Shown here: positions 27,479 through 35,899 of the stretch, piece after piece
How positions within the stretch are numbered: position 1 is the stretch's first letter
How the letters are laid out: each line of letters starts with the position of its first letter
Assembly (NCBI RefSeq): GCF_019931575.1
Contig: NZ_CP082923.1
Location: 3,968,001 to 4,032,000, forward strand
Direction: 5' to 3'
Length of the DNA: 64,000 nt
Origin: Caulobacter segnis
GTDB lineage: Bacteria; Pseudomonadota; Alphaproteobacteria; Caulobacterales; Caulobacteraceae
Notes under the pieces: model-generated
What the model was told of the DNA's origin: nothing
The model's database searches: none
What the model saw: only the letters and a program-made list of their open reading frames with translations
Program-made: the position numbers and the translations under genes

Positions 27479-27793
27479 GACTTGGTCTCCAAACCAGAGC
27501 TGGTTGATTTGAGGCTTCAAGCCGGTCGACTTGTTCACCCCCGAAAACATGATCACCTTCACGGAACGCGTTTAATGTGCAGTAAATACTAGATGGTTTA
27601 TTCGCTATTTATTTTGATTTACTTGAATTTACCATTAGCGATCCTTAACCATAAAAGAAAAAATGCCCATCTACGCCTTATGAATCAAGACTTTCCCTGC
27701 GCGCCACCTAGCCGCATGCTGTTTCGCCTTAGGCTTTTGTTGACCAAAGAAAGGGATGATCGCGTCCATTCGGATCCGGGATCTAAGACCCTC
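27479..27793. promoter_or_regulatory. Divergent control region of pilA and the TadE genes
   Basis: This AT-rich 315-bp gap has no gene of its own. Three CtrA-type blocks are seen: TTAACCAT (27645-27652, plus), TTTACCAT (27628-27635, plus) and TAAACCAT on the minus strand (27593-27600). The first two lie 17 bp apart, and ATTA-N7-TTAAC spans part of them. In Caulobacter crescentus pilA is activated by CtrA; this layout fits that, and could also control the divergent operon at 27794. Confidence 0.7.
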
Positions 27794-28183
27794 ATGCGTC
27801 GCCTTTCGCTCGTCATCGCCGCCCTCACGGCCCTCTCGGGGACCGCCGCCGGCGCCCAGGGCCGCACGGCCGACCTGCCGGTCGCCGCGGGCCAGGCCTC
27901 GTATGTGAGCCTGGGCGGCGCGGTGCGCGACGTCGTGGTCGGCGACCCCAGCATCGCCGACGTCAGCGTCGTCAACGACCGCACCCTGGTGGTCCTGGGC
28001 AAGCGTCCGGGCGTGACCAGCCTGCTGGCCTTCGGGGCCGGCGGCCGGGCCCTGGCCGACCGCCAGGTCGTCGTGTCGGAGAACGGCGCCGGCTCGGTCA
28101 CCGTCTATCGCGGCGCCAGCGCCAGCAACTACGCCTGCGCCAGCCAGTGCACGCGCCTGACCCCGGCCGCCGGAACGCCGTAG
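27794..28183 (+). CDS. Stand-alone secretin N-domain (pilus assembly) protein
   Basis: A 129-residue exported protein: signal peptide (about 1-20, ending AAGAQ), then a single domain with VRDVVVGDPSIADVSVVND and LGKRPGVTSLLAF. This matches the N-terminal T2SS/T3SS pilus domain of the CpaC secretin in this same cluster (VRDLLVTNPTVADAVL). No secretin pore domain follows. It may dock with CpaC or pseudopilins in the periplasm. ATG 27794 starts the signal peptide. It is the first of three plus-strand genes, with TadE-like genes 7 bp behind. Confidence 0.8.
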   Translation: MRRLSLVIAALTALSGTAAGAQGRTADLPVAAGQASYVSLGGAVRDVVVGDPSIADVSVVNDRTLVVLGKRPGVTSLLAFGAGGRALADRQVVVSENGAGSVTVYRGASASNYACASQCTRLTPAAGTP

Positions 28184-28190
28184 CCCGCCC

Positions 28191-28748
28191 ATGGCCCACA
28201 GCCTCGACCGCGCCCGACGCCGGACAGTCCGCTTGGGGACGGCCCGTCTCGCCGACCGTCTGGCCGCCCGCTTCGCGCGGGCCGACGACGGGGCCACGGC
28301 CGTCGAGTTCGCCCTGGTCGCCATTCCCTTCATGATGCTGGTCTTCGCGATCATCGAGCTGGGCCTGGTCTTCCTCGTGTCCCTGACCCTGGAGAACGCG
28401 GTCGTCGATGCGGGCCGCGCCATCCGCACCGGCCAGATCCAGACCGGCGGCGGCACGGCCGCCAGTTTCAAGGCCACCGTCTGCGGCAAGATCGGCTGGA
28501 TGGGCGGCGACTGCGACAGCGCCCTGGCCATCGACGTGCGCACCTTCCCCGACTACACGAGCGGCGCCACGGCGGCCGTGCCGACGACCATGGCCTGGAC
28601 CCCGGGCGGGCCGGGCTCGACCGTGCTGATCCGCGCCTACTACACCTGGCCGCTGGTCACGCCGCTGCTGCAGACGGGCCTGCAGGACGTCAGCGGCAAG
28701 AAGCTCATCTACGCCGCGACCGCCTTCACCAACGAGCCCTATCAATGA
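28191..28748 (+). CDS. TadE-family pseudopilin (first)
   Basis: A 185-residue minor pilin-like protein. A 33-residue basic leader ends ADDG, followed by the prepilin cleavage motif ATAVEFALVAIPFMMLVFAI, with Glu at +5 and a long hydrophobic helix. The rest is a soluble domain with Cys residues. TadE-type pseudopilins are processed by the same peptidase (CpaA) and are needed for pilus assembly. The start lies 7 bp after the secretin N-domain gene, and the end overlaps the next TadE gene (ATGA). Confidence 0.85.
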   Translation: MAHSLDRARRRTVRLGTARLADRLAARFARADDGATAVEFALVAIPFMMLVFAIIELGLVFLVSLTLENAVVDAGRAIRTGQIQTGGGTAASFKATVCGKIGWMGGDCDSALAIDVRTFPDYTSGATAAVPTTMAWTPGGPGSTVLIRAYYTWPLVTPLLQTGLQDVSGKKLIYAATAFTNEPYQ

Positions 28749-29305
28749 GCCGCCCTGGACCGCGCCGCGTCCGGGGGTTCTGGCGCGACCGCCGGGGCGT
28801 ATCGGCCGTCGAGTTCGCCCTGATCGCGCCGCTGCTGATCCTGATGTACTGCGGCATGGCCGAGCTTTCCCTGGCGATGATGGCCCAGCGCCGGCTGTCC
28901 AACATCGCCTCGGCGATCGGCGACCTGGTGGCCCAGAACGCCCAGACCGGCCCCACGAGGACGGCCGACATCTTCCGGATCGGCGACACCATCATGGCGC
29001 CGTTCGCGACCACCGCGCTGAAGATGTGCCTGGCCAGCGTATCCTCGGACGCCAAGGGCAAGAACACGGTGTCCTGGTCGCAGGCCTCGGTGTCCGGCAT
29101 GGCCAATTGCCCGGCCCAGAACGCGGTCCTGACCGACGTGCCCGCCGGCGTGCTGTCCGCCAGCCAGACGGTGATCCTGGCCCGGGCCAGCTACACCTAC
29201 ACCCCGACGATCAAGCTGGTGTTCCCCGGCGGCGTGACCTTCAACCGCACCTACTACCTGCGCCCCCGCCGAAGCGACGCGGTGATCTGGAGCGCCTCGA
29301 ACTAG
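28745..29305 (+). CDS. TadE-family pseudopilin (second)
   Basis: A 186-residue minor pilin-like protein with a basic leader (about 1-18) and the cleavage motif RRG, then VSAVEFALIAPLLILMY, again with Glu at +5. The soluble part holds two Cys that could form a disulfide. The ATG overlaps the previous gene by 4 nt. Together the pair resemble the TadE/TadF or CpaJ/CpaK-type minor pilins of Caulobacter; which is which is not settled here. The stop directly abuts the end of the convergent pabC-like gene. Confidence 0.85.
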   Translation: MSRPGPRRVRGFWRDRRGVSAVEFALIAPLLILMYCGMAELSLAMMAQRRLSNIASAIGDLVAQNAQTGPTRTADIFRIGDTIMAPFATTALKMCLASVSSDAKGKNTVSWSQASVSGMANCPAQNAVLTDVPAGVLSASQTVILARASYTYTPTIKLVFPGGVTFNRTYYLRPRRSDAVIWSASN

Positions 29306-30058
29306 CTAGCCGAAGGCGGCTTTCAGCGCCTCCACCAGCGGGTGCGGCGCCAGCGGCCGCGCCCCCAGGCGCGAGACCGGGCGCATGCCGATCAGGCTGT
29401 TGGTCAGGAAGATCGCATCGGCCGCTTCCAGCGCTTCGATCCCGACCATAACCTCTTCCACCAGGCGCGAGGCCAGGACGCGCGCGCGGGTGATCCCGGC
29501 CAGCGCGCCGCAGTCCAGGCGCGGCGTGAAGAGCCTGCCTTCCGAAATCCAGAACAGGTTGGCCGCGCCGGCGCAGGCGACCTCGCCGCGATTGTTCAGC
29601 ATCACCGCCTCGTCGGCGCCGGCCTCGCGCGCCTCGGCGCGGGCCAGGACATTGTCGAGATAGGACAGCGTCTTAAGCCGCGAAGCGGGCGAGCCCTCGT
29701 TGCGGCGCGTGGTCGCGACGATCAGGCTGGCCGGCGTCGTCGCCGGGGCCGACGGCGCGGCCGTGGCGAACAGGCGCGGAGCCGGCGCGGCGGGCCGGTC
29801 CAGGCCCCGACCGCCCGAGCCGGCGGTCAGGGTCAGGCGCACGGCGAACCGCCCCGCGGCCGGCGCCGCCGCGCGGGCGAGACGCTGGGCCTCGGCGCGG
29901 TCGAACGGCAGGCCCAGGACCACGCAGCCGGCGGCCATGCGGTCGAGGTGGGCGACCAGATGCGGCAGGTCGCCATCCAGGGCCAGCATCGTTTCGAACA
30001 GGCCGTCGCCCAGCAGCAGGCCGCGATCGTCGCCAGGAACGCCAAGAGGCGGGATCAT
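29306..30058 (-). CDS. pabC: Aminodeoxychorismate lyase-like (class IV aminotransferase)
   Basis: A 250-residue PLP protein of fold type IV. The PLP lysine lies in SRLKTLSYLDNVLARAEA, and NRGEVACAGAANLFWI and ITRARVL are also class IV marks. With pabB it would release pyruvate from aminodeoxychorismate to give p-aminobenzoate for folate. ATG 30058 overlaps the pabB TGA (ATGA), which supports this partner function over a branched-chain aminotransferase. Confidence 0.85.
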   Translation of the reverse strand: MIPPLGVPGDDRGLLLGDGLFETMLALDGDLPHLVAHLDRMAAGCVVLGLPFDRAEAQRLARAAAPAAGRFAVRLTLTAGSGGRGLDRPAAPAPRLFATAAPSAPATTPASLIVATTRRNEGSPASRLKTLSYLDNVLARAEAREAGADEAVMLNNRGEVACAGAANLFWISEGRLFTPRLDCGALAGITRARVLASRLVEEVMVGIEALEAADAIFLTNSLIGMRPVSRLGARPLAPHPLVEALKAAFG

Positions 30059-31383
30059 TCGGTCAGGGCCTTCTTCAGCGCCGCGATCTTGGCCTCGGTC
30101 TCCAGGCGCTCGCCGCGAGGATCGCTGTCGGCGACGATCCCGGCCCCGGCCCGGGCCTCCAGCCGCCAGCCCTGGGCGTCCTGCGCGAGCCCCACGGTGC
30201 GGATCAGCACGCTGCTGTCGAGCGCCCCGTCGAACCCGGCCCAGAACAGGCTGCCGCAATAGGGCCCGCGCGGCGGCTCCAGGCCGGCGATCACCTTCAT
30301 CGCCTGGACCTTGGGGGCGCCGGTGATCGAGCCCGGCGGGAAGCTGGCCCGCAGCAGGTCGGCCACGCCCTTGCCGCCGGCCAGCTGGCCGGTCACCGTC
30401 GAAACAAGGTGATGGACGTTGGCGAAGCTCTCGACCTTGAAGAGCTCGGGCGCCCTGACGCTGCCGGGCGCGCTGACCCGCGCCAGGTCGTTGCGCATCA
30501 GGTCGACGATCATCAGGTTTTCGGCGCGGTCCTTGTCGCTGGCCAGCAGCTCGGCGGCCAGGGCCAGGTCCTCGGCGGGGTCGCGGCCGCGCGGGCGAGT
30601 GCCCTTGATCGGCTTGGTCTCGATGGCGCCGGCGGGGTCCAGCTTCAGGAAGCGCTCGGGCGAGTTGGAGACCAGGGCCCGGCCGGGCAGGCGCCAATAG
30701 GCCGAGAACGGCGCGGGACTGGCGGCGCGCAGGCGCGTGAACAGGTCGAACGGATCGGCGCCCGGCGCCAGGCGGCCGGTCCAGCCGCGGGCGATGTTGG
30801 CCTGGAAGATCTCGCCGCCGACGATCCGCTCGACCACCTCCGCGACGGCGGCCTCGTAGGCGTCGCCGTCGGTGACGGCGAGGTCGGCGCACAGGGGGCG
30901 GGCCGGCTCGGGATGAGGCGGCGCCGGGACGTCCAGCCAGGCCAGGGCGTCGCGGGCGCGGGCCTTCGCCTCGGCGTCGGTCTCGCCGCGCCCGACCGCG
31001 ACGACCTGGCGGCCGTGGTGGTCGAAGGCCAGCAGGGCCGGATAGCGGGCGCAGGCCAGGTCGGGCCAGTCGGTGCGCGAAAGGCCCAGCGCCTCGACCC
31101 GGTCGCCCAGCTCATAGGCGGCCAGGCCGACGACGCCGCCCTGGAACGGCGGCCCGTCGGGATCGCCCGGCAGGCGGGGGCCGATCAGGCCCTCAAGCCT
31201 CGCGAAGGGATCGACGACGTCGGCGGGCAGGATGTCGAAGGTCTGGTCCGGCGCGCGCAGCAGATAGGACCACCGCGCCTGCCCACCCGTGATCAGGGCG
31301 CAGGCGTACGGCTCGTCCCGGAACGGAGCCAGCGCCCAGACCGGCTCGCGCCAGGGGACTGTGAGGAGGGCGACGCGGCGCAT
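30055..31383 (-). CDS. pabB: Aminodeoxychorismate synthase component I PabB
   Basis: A 442-residue chorismate-binding enzyme that aminates chorismate to aminodeoxychorismate in folate synthesis, working with a glutaminase (PabA) not in this window. The conserved C-terminal core contains IFQANIARGW, IETKPIKGTRPRG (chorismate binding), ENLMIVDLMRNDLARV, FPPGSITGAPKVQAM and the Mg-binding end. The PIKGT form, with a Lys, is characteristic of PabB as against anthranilate synthase TrpE. Operon with pabC behind. Confidence 0.94.
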   Translation of the reverse strand: MRRVALLTVPWREPVWALAPFRDEPYACALITGGQARWSYLLRAPDQTFDILPADVVDPFARLEGLIGPRLPGDPDGPPFQGGVVGLAAYELGDRVEALGLSRTDWPDLACARYPALLAFDHHGRQVVAVGRGETDAEAKARARDALAWLDVPAPPHPEPARPLCADLAVTDGDAYEAAVAEVVERIVGGEIFQANIARGWTGRLAPGADPFDLFTRLRAASPAPFSAYWRLPGRALVSNSPERFLKLDPAGAIETKPIKGTRPRGRDPAEDLALAAELLASDKDRAENLMIVDLMRNDLARVSAPGSVRAPELFKVESFANVHHLVSTVTGQLAGGKGVADLLRASFPPGSITGAPKVQAMKVIAGLEPPRGPYCGSLFWAGFDGALDSSVLIRTVGLAQDAQGWRLEARAGAGIVADSDPRGERLETEAKIAALKKALTE

Positions 31384-31407
31384 GGTCGGGGTTTAGCAGG
31401 CTGTGGA

Positions 31408-31460
31408 GCCTCCCTCCACCGGCGTTCGGCGGTCCCCCTCCCCCAATGGGGGAGGAGAGC
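31408..31460. repeat. Palindromic intergenic repeat, copy C (half-length)
   Basis: About half of the repeat family: CCGGCG-TT-CGGCGG (31419-31432), where one stem pair (G31422/G31429) is mismatched, then a CTCCCCC-AAT-GGGGGAG hairpin (about 31438-31455). It separates pabB from the MFS gene. Confidence 0.75.
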
Positions 31461-31469
31461 AACACCCTC

Positions 31470-32930
31470 CTATTGGGAAACCTCCCGTCCCCCGCCCTTG
31501 ACGGTGAACAGGCCGATCAGCCCCAGGGCCAGCAGGCCGGCGATCGGGATGAAGCCGGCGACCTGGCTCTCGAAGACCCTGGTCGCCAGGGCCACCAGCA
31601 GCGAGCCCAGCCACATGGTCGCCGTGCCCGACAGCGAAAAGAGGCCGAAGAACGCGGCCATGCGGTCCTGCGGGGCCAGGCGCACGAGCAAGGTGCGGCT
31701 CGAGGCGTACTGGGCGGTGACGAAGACGGCGATCAGCAGGCCCATGCCCAGATAGACCAGCTCGGGCAGGGTGCGGAACAGCGGGCCGTTCCAGACCGCC
31801 GGGTGGGTGGCCGCGTCCCAGGTCCAGAAGAACAGGATCTTCTCGCGGCCCATGCCCAGCGTGCCCATCAGCATCAGGATGCAGCCGGCGATCTCGACCT
31901 GCACGGCGCGGCGCGGGCCCAGCTTGTGGTCCAGCCACGGCGCGATCAGCCCGCCCAGCACGCCGAAGATCGACAGCGAGATGCCGTAGGCCAGCATCTC
32001 CAGCTCGCCCCACTTCATCAGCCCGGCGGCGAACAGGCCGCCGAAGATCAGCAGGGCCGTCATGCCGTCGCAGTACAGCATCCGCGCGCCCAGGAACTTG
32101 GCGACCTCGGCGTGGCCCTTGAGGTTGCCGAAGGTGTCGACGATCAGCTTTGCCCCCTCCTTCAGCGAGGCCAGGACCGAGACGCCGGTGCGCGGCGCGT
32201 CGCGGGTCCACAGGAAGAAGGGGATCGCCCCCAGCAGCATGACCGCGCCCGCCAGCGGGCCGACGATGCGGCTGGGCTCGTGCTCGGTCTGGCTGAGGCC
32301 GAACAGCGGCGCGGACGGCACGAACGACCATGGCACGGCCCCCGGCAGCACGAAGGCCCACATCACGAAGATCAGCAAGCTGACCGACAGGCCGTTGGCG
32401 ACCGCGTAGCCCAGGCCCGACAGCACCGGCTCCTGTCCTGGGTCGGACGCACGGGCCAGCAGCGAGTTGTTGGTCACGTCGCCCCAGTTATAGGCCACGC
32501 CCAGCACGATCAGGGCCCAGCCGACCATGTCGACCGGCATGCCGCCGGGCTTGGCCAGCCACAGGGCGAACAGCAGCGGGACCATGATGGCGATGATCAG
32601 GGCCATCAGCGGCTTGCGCGGCCCGAAGCGCTCGATCGAGGCGCCCAGCAGCGGCGCGGTGCAGGCGGTGATCAGGCCGAAGATGGTGGAGATGTCGGCG
32701 ACGGTCGCCTGGCCCTTCACCGGATCGCCGACCAGCACCCGCGAGAAATAGGGCGAGAAGACGTAGATGGTGATCAGGATCACATAGGGGTCGCGCGTGC
32801 CCTGGTGCAGGATCCAGCTGAGCGCGCTTCGGGAGAGCCGTTTGGGCGGGGCGGGAATGAGGACGTCCTCCGCCCCCTTGAGACCCGCGACATCACTTAC
32901 GCCCGGAGGCGTACCCGCCAACTCGCTCAT
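31470..32930 (-). CDS. MFS transporter
   Basis: A 486-residue, 12-helix major facilitator protein. A short basic N-terminal tail precedes the first helix pair (about 43-90), and GASIERFGPRKPLMALI is the A-like motif at the 2-3 loop. A long central loop (about 225-290) and second six-helix half follow. The sequence resembles the UMF1/Atg22-like or sugar-related branch; the substrate is not known. AAACGAGCGTTT (32987-32998) may be an operator. The stop is next to repeat copy C. Confidence 0.82.
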   Translation of the reverse strand: MSELAGTPPGVSDVAGLKGAEDVLIPAPPKRLSRSALSWILHQGTRDPYVILITIYVFSPYFSRVLVGDPVKGQATVADISTIFGLITACTAPLLGASIERFGPRKPLMALIIAIMVPLLFALWLAKPGGMPVDMVGWALIVLGVAYNWGDVTNNSLLARASDPGQEPVLSGLGYAVANGLSVSLLIFVMWAFVLPGAVPWSFVPSAPLFGLSQTEHEPSRIVGPLAGAVMLLGAIPFFLWTRDAPRTGVSVLASLKEGAKLIVDTFGNLKGHAEVAKFLGARMLYCDGMTALLIFGGLFAAGLMKWGELEMLAYGISLSIFGVLGGLIAPWLDHKLGPRRAVQVEIAGCILMLMGTLGMGREKILFFWTWDAATHPAVWNGPLFRTLPELVYLGMGLLIAVFVTAQYASSRTLLVRLAPQDRMAAFFGLFSLSGTATMWLGSLLVALATRVFESQVAGFIPIAGLLALGLIGLFTVKGGGREVSQ

Positions 32931-32986
32931 GCCACACCCTAAGCTGACCGGCCCTCTGTCGGGGCTGTCAGGGAAGGCTGGACCTT

Positions 32987-32998
32987 AAACGAGCGTTT
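32987..32998. promoter_or_regulatory. Candidate operator ahead of the MFS gene
   Basis: AAACG-AG-CGTTT is a perfect 5-bp dyad 57 bp before the MFS start codon, in the short gap shared with the end of the phosphatase gene. TetR-like repressors often bind sites of this type; no regulator gene is adjacent. Confidence 0.3.
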
Positions 32999-33022
32999 GT
33001 CACCTTACGGATTTGATCGGGA

Positions 33023-33796
33023 TCAAAGCAGGATATGCGCCCGCACCTTGTCGCGCGCGGCGGCGTCGACGCCGATGACCTGTTCCAGATAGCCATCCAG
33101 CGAGCCGTGCTCGGCCTTGATCACTTCGAAGGCGGCGGCCAGGTAGCGGGCCTCGACGCCCATGGCCGCGCGGATCGCGCCCTCGGTCGGACGGCGGCCG
33201 GTGGCGGCCTCGACATAGTCCATGAAGCCGACGCCGCGCCGCTCGAAGCGGGTGGGGTCGTTGGTCAGCAGGTAGTCGTCGATGACGTCGTCGTCCGCGA
33301 CGCCGGCGATGTGGTGGGTCAGGGCCGCCAGCACCCCCGTGCGGTCCTTGCCGGCCGCGCAGTGGATCAGCACCGGCCCTTTCGCTTCGGCCAGGGCCTG
33401 GAAGTAGCGGCGGAAGAGGTCGATGTGCCGTTCCTTGAATGGCAGCCGGCGATAATACGCGTCCATGTAGCCGTGGACCGAGGTCTCGGTCAGGTCCTGG
33501 CTCTTCATGAACTCCAGCCAGGGATCCGGCCCCGTCACGCCCAGGTCGTTGTCGATCACCTGGGCGGCGAAGCCCGTCCAGCGACGCGAGGGCGAGTGCT
33601 GGCGTTCGTTGGGGCGGCGCAGGTCGACCAGGGTGGCGATGCTCAGCGAGGCCAGGGTCTCGAGGTCGGCGTCCGTCGCCTCGGCCTGGTGGGCGGCGCG
33701 GAACAGCACGCCCCGCTTCAGATGTCCCACCCCCGCGGCGTAGTCGCCGAAATCGCGGAAGTTCTCGACGCCCTGGAGGGGGATGTGCCGGGTCAT
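33023..33796 (-). CDS. Tyrosine-protein phosphatase (dual-specificity-like fold)
   Basis: A 257-residue phosphatase of the bacterial Y-phosphatase type (PF13350-like). The P-loop HCAAGKDRTGV carries nucleophile Cys146 and the Arg. The N-terminal NFRDFGDY motif and VDLRRPNER are also typical of this group. No signal peptide. It starts one base after the end of the acyltransferase gene, so the two are translated from one mRNA. Likely targets could be phosphotyrosine or phosphoinositide-like substrates; none is indicated by the neighbours. Confidence 0.88.
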   Translation of the reverse strand: MTRHIPLQGVENFRDFGDYAAGVGHLKRGVLFRAAHQAEATDADLETLASLSIATLVDLRRPNERQHSPSRRWTGFAAQVIDNDLGVTGPDPWLEFMKSQDLTETSVHGYMDAYYRRLPFKERHIDLFRRYFQALAEAKGPVLIHCAAGKDRTGVLAALTHHIAGVADDDVIDDYLLTNDPTRFERRGVGFMDYVEAATGRRPTEGAIRAAMGVEARYLAAAFEVIKAEHGSLDGYLEQVIGVDAAARDKVRAHILL

Positions 33797-33797
33797 G

Positions 33798-34982
33798 TCA
33801 TTTCCTCAAGAGCGGCTGCAGGCGATCCTGGATCGGCTGGTCGACACAGGTGTGGAACAGCCACGCCGCGCCGTAGGCGATCGGGAAGCCGGCCAGCCAC
33901 ATCAGCCACTGCCAGCCAATGCCGATCGGCACGGTCTCGATCAGCTTGTGGACGGCGCTCCAATAGATCACGCCGACGAAGATGTGGGTGATGAACAGGG
34001 CGAAGGACAGCTTGGCGCCCTCTTCGATCCACGCGCGCGGGCGCTTGACCGGCAGGCGGCCGGCGCCCAGCACGATCAGGGCGATGGCCAGCAGCGACGG
34101 CGCGTCGAACAGCCACGGGTCCGGCAGGGCGTAGCGGTCGAGGGGCTGGGTGATCACCAGCAGGGCGACGCCGCCCCACAGCATGGCCCGGGCCATCGGC
34201 TCGGACGGCCAGCGCATGTCGACGGCCCGCGCCAGGCAGACGCCCAGGATGAACAGCGGCAGGGCCCGCACGACGCCGAACTGGAACTGCAGGTCGGGCA
34301 GCGGATGGTGGAAGGCCCGGCGGGCGATGATCTCGAACACGCCCAGGATCACCGCCGCGCCCAGCGGTAGAATCCAGGCGTGGCGCACCTTGCTGACCGT
34401 GCGCCAGAAGAGCGGGAACAGGGCGTAGCAGACGATCAGGGCCGACAGCGACCAGCTGGGCAGGTTCCAGCCGTCGCTGGGGAAGCCCCAGGCGTGGATC
34501 AGCAGGGCCTGGGTCGGAAGCTGGTCCCAGGCGAAGCGGCTGGGCTTGTGGGCGTCGGTGCCGAGGGTGTTGAGCAGCAGGACCAGGATGGCCAGGAGGC
34601 CCAGCACGACCAGGTGACCCGGCCACACTCGCGCGGCGCGGCGGGCCCAGAAGCGCGGCGTGGAGAGCCGTCCGCTCAGCACCGAGCCGCCATAGGCCCG
34701 GCCCAGCACGTAACCGGACAGCATCAGGAAGAAGTCGGTGGCCAGGAACCCGCGCGAGAACACCTGGCCGAAGCGCTCGATCCGCATCGGGCTCTCGGCG
34801 CCATAGTGGTAGACCACGATCAGCAGCGAGGCGAGGAAGCGGAGGAAATCCAGGGCCCCGCCGCGCACGGCCTCCCGGTCCGGCCGTTCCAGAACGACCG
34901 CGGCCTGCGGTTCGTCGTTGGCGGAGACAGGAGTCTCGCCCGGCGGAATCTGGGAAAGCGGGACGGTCACGCGGGTGGCCAT
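33798..34982 (-). CDS. Acyltransferase-3 family membrane protein
   Basis: A 394-residue membrane O-acyltransferase (family acyltransferase 3; OafA-like). About ten helices are visible. The N-terminal LDFLRFLASLLIVVYHYG holds the catalytic-type His of the family, and LATDFFLMLSGYVLGRAY and RRAARVWPGHL are the typical following motifs. It probably acetylates a polysaccharide or lipid precursor at the membrane. It precedes the tyrosine phosphatase by one base. ATG 34982 has no clear Shine-Dalgarno. The 103-bp gap to the divergent LigB gene is the likely shared promoter. Confidence 0.9.
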   Translation of the reverse strand: MATRVTVPLSQIPPGETPVSANDEPQAAVVLERPDREAVRGGALDFLRFLASLLIVVYHYGAESPMRIERFGQVFSRGFLATDFFLMLSGYVLGRAYGGSVLSGRLSTPRFWARRAARVWPGHLVVLGLLAILVLLLNTLGTDAHKPSRFAWDQLPTQALLIHAWGFPSDGWNLPSWSLSALIVCYALFPLFWRTVSKVRHAWILPLGAAVILGVFEIIARRAFHHPLPDLQFQFGVVRALPLFILGVCLARAVDMRWPSEPMARAMLWGGVALLVITQPLDRYALPDPWLFDAPSLLAIALIVLGAGRLPVKRPRAWIEEGAKLSFALFITHIFVGVIYWSAVHKLIETVPIGIGWQWLMWLAGFPIAYGAAWLFHTCVDQPIQDRLQPLLRK

Positions 34983-35085
34983 AGCAAAGGCCGCCCCTTG
35001 GTAAAAGCCGTCTCCGGACGGTCGTCTTGCGATATGGCGCCGCGGCCACTATCTGCAACCACAGTTGTTTCTAATAGGTCCCGCC

Positions 35086-35856
35086 ATGTCTCGCATGCCC
35101 GTCCTGTTCGTCGGCCACGGCTCGCCGATGAACGCCATCGAGGACAACGCCTGGAACCGCGACTGGGCGCGCCTGGGCCGTGAGCTGCCGCGGCCCAAGG
35201 CCGTGCTGATGATCAGCGCCCACTGGGAGACGCGCGGCGCCTCGGCGGTGAGCAGCTCGGCCGCGCCCGAGACCATCCACGACTTCGGCGGCTTCCCGCA
35301 GGCGCTGTTCGACGTCCAGTACCCCGCGCCCGGCGATCCGGCCCTGGCGGCGCGGGTCGCCGACCTGCTGTCGCCCGATCCGGTGGTGCAGCATCCGACG
35401 CGGGGCCTGGACCACGGCGCCTGGGGCGTGCTCAGACCGATGTATCCGGACGCCGACGTGCCGGTGGTGCAGCTGAGCCTGGATCGCGGCCGCCCGGACC
35501 GCTGGCACTACCAGGCCGGCAAGCGCCTGGCCCCGCTGCGCGACGAGGGCGTGCTGATCATGGGCAGCGGCGACATCGTCCACAACCTGCGCGCCATCGA
35601 CTGGCGCCAGCCCGAGGCTCCGGCCTGGGCGGATCGCTTCAACGACACCGCCAAGCGGCTGATCGCGGCCGGCGACCACGACCCGCTGATCGACTGGCGC
35701 TCGCTGGGCCCCGACGCCGAGGCCTCGATCAACAGCGCCGAGCACTACCTTCCCCTGCTCTACGTGCTGGGCGCCCAGGACAAGGACGAACCGGTCGGCT
35801 TCTTCAACGACGACGTCTGGGCGGCGATCTCGATGACCGGAGTGAAGATCGGGTGA
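35086..35856 (+). CDS. LigB-family extradiol dioxygenase (4,5-DOPA dioxygenase-like)
   Basis: A 256-residue class III ring-cleavage dioxygenase of the DODA/YgiD group. It has FVGHGSPMNAIEDN (metal His), MISAHWETRGA (second His), HGAWGVLRPMYPDADVPVVQ and GSGDIVHNL (further metal and substrate-binding segments). In the family it opens catechol-type rings; the substrate here is unknown. ATG 35086 begins at the conserved N-terminus and is preferred to TTG 35065. Divergent from the acyltransferase gene and followed by a short repeat hairpin. Confidence 0.9.
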   Translation: MSRMPVLFVGHGSPMNAIEDNAWNRDWARLGRELPRPKAVLMISAHWETRGASAVSSSAAPETIHDFGGFPQALFDVQYPAPGDPALAARVADLLSPDPVVQHPTRGLDHGAWGVLRPMYPDADVPVVQLSLDRGRPDRWHYQAGKRLAPLRDEGVLIMGSGDIVHNLRAIDWRQPEAPAWADRFNDTAKRLIAAGDHDPLIDWRSLGPDAEASINSAEHYLPLLYVLGAQDKDEPVGFFNDDVWAAISMTGVKIG

Positions 35857-35868
35857 TCTCCCTTCCCC

Positions 35869-35895
35869 TCCTCCCCATCAGGGGGAGGAGAGCGG
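35869..35895. repeat. Palindromic intergenic repeat fragment, copy D
   Basis: CTCCTCCCC-ATC-AGGGGGAGGAG-type hairpin between two convergent stops. It is the end module of the larger repeat family and is likely a terminator for both genes. Confidence 0.6.
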
Positions 35896-35899
35896 CGGC

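Noticed and set aside
35070..35090. Shared AGGTCCCGCCA block before the LigB gene and near 47938
   Set aside because: Short similarity only, in unrelated settings; most likely chance.
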